A stretch of 8,713 nt of DNA, taken from contig CAIOHW010000177.1 in the NCBI GenBank assembly GCA_903858195.1, positions 1 through 8,713 on the forward strand, written 5' to 3'. Each line of letters begins with the position of its first letter. The first letter of the stretch is position 1. The stretch comes from Oligoflexia bacterium. GTDB taxonomy: Bacteria > Bdellovibrionota > UBA1018. The notes below the pieces were generated by a model. The model was given only the letters and a program-made list of their open reading frames with translations, was not told the DNA's origin and did not search any database. The translations under genes were made by a program, and so were the position numbers. Positions 1 to 7,800 of the stretch are shown one piece after another.

Positions 1-1
1 C

Positions 2-1276
2 AATATCGTCGCCATCGGCATCACCAACCAGCGCGAGACCCTCTGCTTCTGGGATCGCAAGACGGGTCTTCCGCTGGCGCGAGCCCTGGTCTGGCAGGAT
101 CGCCGTACCGCCCCTCAGTGCGAGGAGCTCAAGGCCAAGGGGCTGGAGCCGTTTTTTCAAGACGCCACAGGTCTGCTTCTGGACCCCTATTTTTCTGGCA
201 CGAAGGCAGCCTGGGCGATCGCCAACCAGCCTGAGCTCAAAAAAGCGCAGGCTCAGGGGCGCCTGTGCGCGGGCACGATCGACAGCTATCTGCTGGCACG
301 TCTCTCGGGTGGGTCCGTGCACGCCACTGAGCCGAGCAATGCCTCGCGCACGCTGTGTTTTGACATCAAGAAGCTTGAGTTCAGTGCCGCCCTCTGTGAG
401 GCGCTCGGCATCTCAAAAGACATCTGGCCCGAAGTGCTCCCCTCAACCGGCACCTTTGCCGTCACTTCTCGCGTCCCCGGACTTCCGGACGGCATTCCGA
501 TCAGCGGCGTACTCGGTGACCAGCAGGCGGCACTTCTCGGGCAGGCCTGCACGCGCGAGGGCATGGCCAAATGCACCTACGGCACAGGTGCCTTCATGCT
601 GATGAACACGGGCAAGCAGCCCGTGAAGAGCCGGCATCGACTGCTCACCACGATTGCCTGGAAGATGGGGCGGGATGCGCCTGTGTATGCACTCGAAGGC
701 AGCGCCTTCATCGCGGGCGCAGCCGTGCAATGGATGAGAGACGGGCTTAGGCTCATCAAGAGTGCCTCCGAGATCGAAGCGCTTGCCTCGACCGTTGAGC
801 ACTCGGATGGGGTGGTGTTCGTGCCTGCGCTGACGGGGCTTGGAGCCCCACACTGGGATCCTCAGGCCACCGGCATGTTCACGGGCCTGACTCGCGGCAC
901 TCAGGCCGGGCACCTGGCGCGCGCGGTGCTCGAGGGCATTGCGTTCCAGAATGCCGACATCCTGAGTGCGATGCAGAAAGACCTCGGAAAACCGCTGTCA
1001 TCACTCAACGTCGACGGCGGAGCTGCTGCAAACAACCTCATGATGCAGTTCCAGTCAGACGTGCTTGGAGTGGAGCTGAGGAGGCCGAAATTTCTTGAGA
1101 CCACGAGCCTGGGCGCCGTGTTTGCGGCAGGGCTGGGTGCTGGGCTTTGGAGCGATCTTTCGGAGATCGAAAAGACCTGGCAAAAGGACCGGACCTTCAC
1201 CCCCACGATGGATCAGGCCGCACGGGATGCAGCGCTCTCGCGCTGGGCCATGGCCGTAAAGCGCGCGATGCTTTAA
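2..1276 (+). CDS. glpK: Glycerol kinase, partial (N-terminus beyond left edge)
   Basis: This cytoplasmic FGGY-family sugar kinase phosphorylates glycerol with ATP to glycerol 3-phosphate, feeding lipid synthesis or glycolysis. The frame is open from position 2 and gives 424 residues. Compared from memory with E. coli GlpK (502 aa), about 72 N-terminal residues are missing. Visible motifs in order are GITNQRET (Arg11/Glu12, equivalent to the glycerol-binding Arg83/Glu84), DPYFSGTK (Tyr63, equivalent to Tyr135), NASRT, GDQQAALLGQ (Asp173 is the catalytic base, equivalent to Asp245, followed by Gln246), YGTGAFMLMNTG, GLGAPHWDP, LTRGTQ, and DGGAAANNLMMQFQSD. The C-terminus is complete, ending at TAA 1274-1276. 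The loop before IPISG has Gly where E. coli has Arg236, a fructose-1,6-bisphosphate contact. The C-terminal EIIA-Glc docking segment is also not conserved, so E. coli-type allosteric control is unlikely. No transporter or glycerol-3-phosphate dehydrogenase gene is seen here. Identification is very secure. Confidence 0.97.
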   Translation, partial: NIVAIGITNQRETLCFWDRKTGLPLARALVWQDRRTAPQCEELKAKGLEPFFQDATGLLLDPYFSGTKAAWAIANQPELKKAQAQGRLCAGTIDSYLLARLSGGSVHATEPSNASRTLCFDIKKLEFSAALCEALGISKDIWPEVLPSTGTFAVTSRVPGLPDGIPISGVLGDQQAALLGQACTREGMAKCTYGTGAFMLMNTGKQPVKSRHRLLTTIAWKMGRDAPVYALEGSAFIAGAAVQWMRDGLRLIKSASEIEALASTVEHSDGVVFVPALTGLGAPHWDPQATGMFTGLTRGTQAGHLARAVLEGIAFQNADILSAMQKDLGKPLSSLNVDGGAAANNLMMQFQSDVLGVELRRPKFLETTSLGAVFAAGLGAGLWSDLSEIEKTWQKDRTFTPTMDQAARDAALSRWAMAVKRAML

Positions 1277-1296
1277 AAGGTGTCCGCCACCTTTTA
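1274..1296. terminator. Bidirectional intrinsic terminator between convergent genes
   Basis: A perfect inverted repeat reads TAAAAGGTG, loop TCCGC, CACCTTTTA: a 9-bp stem with a 5-nt loop. It lies between glpK (+) and the receiver gene (-). The 3' arm supplies a short T run in either direction (CCTTTTA on +, the mirror on -), so it can stop transcription from both sides. The glpK stop codon is the first three bases of the stem. The T tract is only four bases, so efficiency may be moderate. Confidence 0.75.
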
Positions 1297-1309
1297 CTTA
1301 AGCGCCGCG

Positions 1310-1693
1310 TCAGGAGAGCGGGCGCCAGAGGGACAGCCAAGGCTTCTTTTTGGCTGGCTTGGCCTTGTTGCCCTGCCCGCTCTGCATGAGCGTCTTTAGG
1401 ATGAGCGACTGCAAGTCTTCCATCGTAAAGGGTTTTAGGAGCTGAGGCTGATACGAGGTTTCTGCGCCAGAGATGGCGATCACCGGAATCTCTCGTGTCT
1501 GGCATTCTACCAAGAGGGACCGAAACGGCACGATCCGGTTTCTGAAGTCCGCTAAAACGACATCGGCCTCCTGCCACGAGCCAGTCTCGAGCGAGTAGTG
1601 GGTTTCGACTTCAAACCCAAGAGTTTCCAGACGCTCTTTGAGAAGGTCGGCGATGTCCTGGTCGTCTTCGAAGATCGCTACGCTAAGGGCCAT
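1310..1693 (-). CDS. Stand-alone response-regulator receiver protein (CheY-like, atypical)
   Basis: This 127-residue protein is a single REC domain, so it would act as a phosphorylated relay or protein-binding switch in the cytoplasm with no attached output domain. The acidic pocket is Glu9-Asp10-Asp11 after strand 1 (VAIFEDD), and the phospho-acceptor is Asp49 in VVLADFR. The switch Ser75 lies in AISGAE, and the invariant Lys87 is followed by the cis-proline in LLKPF. Only 11 residues separate Ser75 from Lys87, against about 21 in CheY, so helix 4 is nearly absent. The Asp49 loop is also unusual (DFRNRIVP instead of Dxx-M-P). Residues 104-127 form a basic tail with KPAKKKPW and a second Trp at 123. 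The start is forced: an in-frame TAG lies 12 nt upstream of the ATG. The Shine-Dalgarno is poor (GGGGA almost touching the ATG). No partner kinase is in the window, so its pathway is unknown. Confidence 0.9.
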   Translation of the reverse strand: MALSVAIFEDDQDIADLLKERLETLGFEVETHYSLETGSWQEADVVLADFRNRIVPFRSLLVECQTREIPVIAISGAETSYQPQLLKPFTMEDLQSLILKTLMQSGQGNKAKPAKKKPWLSLWRPLS

Positions 1694-1890
1694 GTCCCCA
1701 GTCTAACCCGAGGCCCGTCGCTCTGCTCTGCGGAGGCAGGGTAAGGGGCGTCAACTTTCGGTTAAGCGTCCCAGCTCCCGCCTGGGATGGAAGATAACCC
1801 ATTGATAACATTGGGTTCAATTCCAGACCAAATCGCTTCAACTCGTGTATCCTTTAAGGAGGCCGGATCGGTGCCCGCAGTGGTGTCGGA
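1694..1890. promoter_or_regulatory. Divergent intergenic region with overlapping dyads
   Basis: This stretch separates the receiver gene (-) from the lipoprotein gene (+) and should hold both promoters. One dyad spans 1760-1799: outer arms GGTTA/TAACC and inner arms CGTCCCAG/CTGGGATG with a 7-nt loop and one G-T pair. A second dyad pairs AACCCA (1796-1801) with TGGGTT (1812-1817) around a 10-nt loop. Both dyads use the AACC at 1796-1799, so they cannot form together. On the minus strand TTGACG (rc of 1749-1754) matches a -35 box, but the -10 at proper spacing is weak. I could not find a convincing sigma-70 promoter for the plus-strand gene. Function of the dyads (operator, attenuator or chance) is inference. 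Confidence 0.4.
1856..1862 (+). promoter_or_regulatory. Strong Shine-Dalgarno sequence AAGGAGG with no in-frame partner
   Basis: AAGGAGG is a near-perfect anti-16S match. The nearest start codon is GTG at 1871, 8 nt downstream, but that frame (108 codons, ending at 2194) is not the lipoprotein frame and reads as Arg/Ser/Pro-rich shadow sequence. The first in-frame ATG of the lipoprotein is 28 nt away (1891) and the better-looking ATG is 73 nt away (1936). Either the motif is accidental, it serves a short leader ORF, or an indel separates it from the real gene. Confidence 0.4.
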
Positions 1891-4800
1891 ATGCCGTACA
1901 GTTTTAGCCACCGTGAGCCGATCCGCTACGCAAGGATGGGAGTTTTTCAGCAGTTTGCAGCACGTCTGTGGCGGGTATTTCGGGAAGGAGCGCGTTTCGA
2001 GCGTGCTCCTGCGACAGCGTTGCTTCTGGGGGGGAGCCTCCTTTCGGCCTGCGAAAATCAGGGATTCCAGTTTCTTGAAACCATCACGCAGGGCGGCGAT
2101 GAAGAAGTCGAGTGCGCGATCACCACGCAGGCCCCGATCCCGACCCCGGAGGCAGCCTACGACCTTAAGGTGTCAGGAGTGTCCGGCAGCCTGACCACGC
2201 TCTCGGTGGGCACCACGGCATCGGAGTGCGAGGTTGAGTTCAAGCTCAATGGCACGAGCATCGTTTCAACCGGTGCGACCGTATCCATCGCAGCTGATGA
2301 CATGCTGGCGGGCCTAAATCTCATCGAAGCCACTTCGGGTGGGGTTTCGGTGAGCTGGAATATCTATAAGAATTCGGTACCCGTCTGCGCCTCGCAGACC
2401 CCCGGCTCGACCGGAACCAGCATGAGCCCGGGCGGCTCCCAAAGCCTGACGGGCAACGCCTCCGACGCGGATTCCGATACCCTTGCCTTCAACTGGTTGC
2501 TCAACGGCTCGCAAGCGACTAGCCCGATTCTAAACACCTTCAATGCCGCCACCTCGAGCCTCGCCACCTTTTCGCCGGACTTGACCCTGCTTGGTCCCAA
2601 TGCGGTGCTGATGCAGATCTCGGACGGCACGGACACGGTGAGTTGTTCGTGGAATGTCACAGTCAATAGCGATTGTGTCGTTTCATCTACGACACCCACC
2701 GCCGGCACCTCCGTCCGGGTGGCCGCTGCCACCTCAACGGTGACGAGTTTCCAGGCGCTTGCCCCGATGGGCTGCCTTCACACTTGGAAACTCAACGGCC
2801 AGAGCCTACCGGGCGCGACAGGGTCCGCCACCCTTTCGATCGCTTCATCGAGCCTGGACGCCGGCTCGAACATTCTTGAGGTCACAGTCGGAAATGGCGC
2901 AAGCACCGACACCAAGACCTGGACGGTGGTTAAGAACACTCCCCCCTCTTGCTCGGGTCAGAGTCCGGGGTCAACGGGCACCACCATCGGAGTGGGCGCA
3001 ACCCCGCTCGCGCTCACTGCCGACGCGACCGACTTCAATGCCTCCGACACGCTGAGCTTTTCATGGAAGCGCAACGGCGCAGCAGTCACCAACCCCATGT
3101 TCTCGGTCGTGCCCTCCGGCGCGACCTCCTCGATTGCGACCTTTACCCCAGACTCGACCACGGTGGGCTCGAACATCATCCGTGCTGATATCTCAGATGG
3201 CTATGACACGAGCAGTTGCACCTGGACCGTGCAGGTGGTTCCAGTCTGTTCGGTGGGTTCATCGAGCCCCAACGGTTCGTCGCTCAAGGTCCCTTACGCC
3301 GAGGCGAGCAGCCAGACTTTCGTTGCCACCCCCAACGACCCTTCGTGCGCGGTTTCATGGCGAATCAACGGAAACACCATTAACGGTGCGACCAATCCGC
3401 TCTACGCCATCGCCTCGTCGCAGCTCGGGACCGGAACCCCGAACACGGTGGAGGCCGTGATGAGCAACGGGTACACGACAGCAACCCGAAGCTGGACGGT
3501 GACTCGAAATACGCCACCCAGTTGCAACGGCACTCCGGTGGGAAGCACGCAGATCGGCGTGGGTGGAACGCAGGATCTGACTGCTGCGATCACGAATACG
3601 GACAGCGATCCGCTGGTCTACACCTGGACTCGAAACGGCAGCCAGATCAACCCATCGCACTTCATAGTGCTGACCAGTGGCAACAGCTCGATCGCCACAT
3701 TCATGCCGACCTCCTCGTACATCGGCGCCAATACAATCGTAGCCAGCGTGACCGACGGATATGACAGTGCCTCCTGCTCCTGGTCGGTGAACGTGGCCAA
3801 CAACTGCGCCATCACCGCCTCGTTTCCCGCCACGACCGTATACAAGGTTTCTGCAGCTCCGAGTACCGCGCATGTGTTCGGCGTCATCCCAAGCGACAGC
3901 AGCTGCACGGTGAGCTGGACCCTGAACGGCGGGGCCCTCCCTTCGGGCGCTCTTGCGAGCTTCACCTCGGGTGACCTGCTCACTTCGGGCTCGGCCACTC
4001 CCAACACACTGGTGGCGACCCTCACCAACGCCTCGGGCAGCACGACGCGCACTTGGAGCGTCATCAAAAACCGGTCGCCCGCGTGCGGCACCTACAATTC
4101 ACCTGCAACGTCGACGGCGCCGGCAATGAACTACGGTGAAACAGCGACTTTCTCAGGAACCGGGAGCGACCCCGACAGCGATCCACTCTCCTCGTTCCTC
4201 TGGCGATTCAATGGCAACTCAAGCCCAACCCTCTTCAATCCCGTCAATACGGTCGGAAGCACCTCGACGACCACCTTCAATCCTTCCATCAGTCAGGTGG
4301 GTGTATCGCAGGATATTTCGCTCGCCTTCAGCGATGGTTACGACGCGGGCGCCTGTTCCTGGAGTGTCGAGGTTCAGAACCCAAACACAGTCGAGATCCT
4401 GGCCTGCCAACCCACCAACAGTCCCGCCTCACCGGTGGTGGTGTTGTCCTCGGGGGCAGGGTCGAGCCAGACGCTGACCGTAGTCGCGAGCAATGCGAGC
4501 GGCTTCAGCTGGTTTAGAAACGGAAGCGCTCTGGGTGTTACCACCGCCACGCTGAACGTTTCGTCCTCTGGCCTTTCGCCCGGTGTTTACAACTATCGCG
4601 CGATCGCCAGTGACGCCCAAGGCAATGCAGAGGAGTGTGACTACTCGGTCAAGATCAACTCACCTCCGACGGTGGATTTGATTTCTCCCGCTGCTGGCAC
4701 CTACAAGGTGAACTACGGCGACACGATGGTGTTTGCGGTCTCTGCCTCGGATTCCAACAGCGACACCTTATCGTACGCCTGGACTCTAAACGGTACAGCA

Positions 4801-7800
4801 AGCGGCACACTGCCTTCTGGCTCGGACACGACCACCTTCTCTCCGGGCTATAATACCGCACTGCTGGGGACCAATACGATATCGGTGACCGTCTCGGACG
4901 GCGCCGAGTCGGTGGTGCGAACCTGGACAGTTGAGGTGAACCAGTTTTCGACCACCTGCAACACGCTCTACAACGGGCCGGTTTCCACCCACGGGGGTAA
5001 GGCATGTACGCTGGTGGGTGTTCCTGGGATCGGCAACAACCTTGAGGCGGGTGACCCGCTGGCCGACCAGACGCTCGTTCGCCTCAGGCCTCACTACCTG
5101 AGTGAGGATGATGCCGGAAATCTGATCGTCGCTGACGGCCTCTCATCGGTGGTGGGCTACTTCAATCGGTCCTCATCGCCAGTGACGCGGTTTGGCCGGA
5201 CCATTCCGGGCGGGACACTGAGCTATATTCTCGGAAACGGGGCAGACGGAATCACGATCGACGGGGTCTCCACCAATAGCTTCAAGCTAAACGCCCCGAC
5301 CGGTACGGCCTACGACTCGGCCACTGGTTCGCTTTATGTTGCTGACTACAACAACCACCGCGTGGTGAAGCTCGATCAAGATGGCGTGGCAACGACGGTG
5401 CTCGGGGCGACGACCGGCACCTGGCAGGGCAATACTGCCGCCTTCAATACCGATGGCAACAGCGGGACTTATCAATCGGTGAGCAATCAGGGCCATTCGT
5501 GCGCCTATCCGGTAGGTCTCACGCTCGTCAACGACAGCAACTCGATCCCGGCGCGTCGCTGGCTCTATGTGGCCTGTGCGCATACGAGCGGTTCCTCCGG
5601 CTCGATCAAAAAGCTCGATATCGACCCAGCCAGCGCCAACTACGGCAGGGTTTGGATCGCCGTTGGAAGAACGGTGTCAGGAGTGGTTCAGCAGGGCAAC
5701 GCGGATGGCTCAGTCGGTCCGGCAGGTGAGGCCACGGTTTATGAGCCTTGGGGGCTCACGAGCGATGCTGCGGGCAACATCTATTGGGTGGAGCGAGTGG
5801 GCTTGCGCCTGCGCATGGCTACCACGGCAGGAAGCGCCATGACCTTTTTTGGTTCAAATGGCCACCTGACCCAAAACCAGGGGCTCTGGACCGCGGACGT
5901 CACCACGCCGGGTCCGCTTGCCACTCCGACGGCGTCGATCGCATCCCAGACTTACGGCACAGGGACCTCGGCAAACAAAGTGGCGGTCTTTGGACCGGTC
6001 AGTGTCGTGACCTCCTCGTGCGACTACTACTCGGTGCAGATCCAGGATGCGACCAGCGTTCCGATGGCGGTGTCCTCAGCTACCACGGTGACCCTGAGCG
6101 CATCAGGGGGCGGCTCGGGCGCATTCTTTTCGAATAGCACCTGCACCAGTGCACTCGCCGGCGGGGCGGTGACCGTGGCTGCGGGAGCATCTCAGGCAGG
6201 ATTTTTTTATCGAAACTCGGCTGCCACAGCCACTGCCACCATCACCGGGGCTTCGGCGGGACTTGCGAGTGCATCGGTGACGCCGATTCAAGTCACAAGC
6301 CCGGCAGGAACGGCAACCAAGATGGCCATCTATGGTCCGACCCGATCGCTTCGAACCGAGTGCACCCGATTCAGCGCCCAGCTGCTCGATAACACCAACA
6401 AGGTCTCGACTTCTGCGGCCGCGCGCACGATCCGCCTGGTCCACACCGGGATCGGCACCTTTTATACGAATTCCAGCTGCTCGGGTGACCCGATCTACAC
6501 CATGACCATCGGTGCAGGCCAGACCACCGGAACCTTCTACTACACTCCGATCATCAAGGCTGCGGCCAACCAGGTGGTTTCTCTTGCGGGGGGCGTGAGT
6601 AACAGCCTCTCTCCGGCAAGCGGATCACAGGTGGTGGGTGTGACCGCATTCAGAGGCCCGCGTGGGGTCGCCCTCAATCAGGATGCCTCGGGCAACGTTC
6701 TGGGCTTTTTTGTCAGCAACTCCGATCAGCACCGAATTCACTACCTGAACAATACGGCCTCAAGCGTGACGATCGGCGGCACCGCGGTGGGAGGATACGA
6801 AACAGGAGTCGTGGCGGGCACGACGGCGGGTGGCGGCTATAACGGCGATGCGGTGGGCAATACTGCTCGAGTGAACTTTGCCTATGGCCTGTATACGAGG
6901 CAGAACGGCAGCGAGCTGTTGGTGGCCGATTATGACAACTGGCGGGTGCGGGCGCTCAATATCGGAGTGGCCTCGGGCTATCTCGACACGGTCCTCGGGG
7001 CTGGAAGGTCGCGATCCGGAAATCTGGGCGATAGTCCGATTGCCGCCACTTCCATGTACCTAAACGGGCCAAGCCAGCTTGCCGTTCATAATACCACTCG
7101 AAAGCTCTACGTTTCTGACACCTCAAGCAACCGCATTCGGCGCGTGGACCTCCTGACGGGCGAGGTCGATACGATTGTAGGGAAGACCTATTCTGCGGCG
7201 AATGTGGACGACAACGAAACCCCCACCAATGCGACGATTGCAGCGCCCCGCGGACTGGCCGTGATGTCGAGTGGGAGCGATAGCTTCCTGTTGTATTCGG
7301 ACTTCCCGAACACCACCAATATCAACCAGCCTTGCCTCGTGCGCGCACTCAACCTCACGCCAGATACAGGGGCTGCAACAACCGGCTCGCTTTTTGGGAT
7401 CAGCATGAACCCTTCGCGCGTCTATACGGTGGCGGGCGACTTCGTGAAGGGCTGTTACCAGTGGAATGCCTCCTCTCCAAGCGCCCCCAATGTCTCCGGC
7501 ACGGCTGGAGTGATGAACAAACTTTACAATCCCGACGGGATCGCAAGTGACGGACAGAACTTGTACATCTCGAACTACAGCGACCACTGCATCCTCAAGC
7601 TGAACTCGCAGGGCAATCTCAGTCCCGTGGTGGGAATCTGCGGCACCGCGGGGGCCTCGGCCACGCCGGCCCTTGGTCTTTCCTTCCAGATCAGCAACCC
7701 GACCGGGATCGTGGTTGACCCGCAATATGCCTCGAGCGGGAACTTCTTCTTCATTGATCGCTCACAGAACAACCCCTCGCGTGTCAATTATGTGAACTGC

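Noticed and set aside
443..913. A 156-codon minus-strand ORF antisense to glpK
   Set aside because: It is a shadow of the strongly conserved glpK frame, with no recognisable protein features.
1787..2194. A 135-codon plus-strand ORF overlapping the start of the lipoprotein gene
   Set aside because: The sequence is Arg/Ser/Pro-rich with no recognisable domain, and it overlaps the signal peptide and linker of the lipoprotein, which have a clear lipobox in the other frame. Kept only as a possible leader in connection with the AAGGAGG motif.
3355..4091. Minus-strand ORFs of 172 and 157 codons antisense to the Ig-like array
   Set aside because: The plus-strand frame shows conserved domain repeats and paired Cys across the whole stretch; the antisense frames show none.
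2113..4944. Possible recent DNA-level tandem duplication or phase-variable repeat array
   Set aside because: The five units are clearly related in protein but differ widely in nucleotide sequence, with no long identical blocks seen, so recent duplication or recombination-driven variation is not supported.
7123..7725. A 200-codon minus-strand ORF antisense to the NHL region
   Set aside because: It lies wholly inside the propeller coding region, has shadow-like composition (many Arg, His, Val, Gly) and no motif. GC-rich genes often give such long antisense frames.
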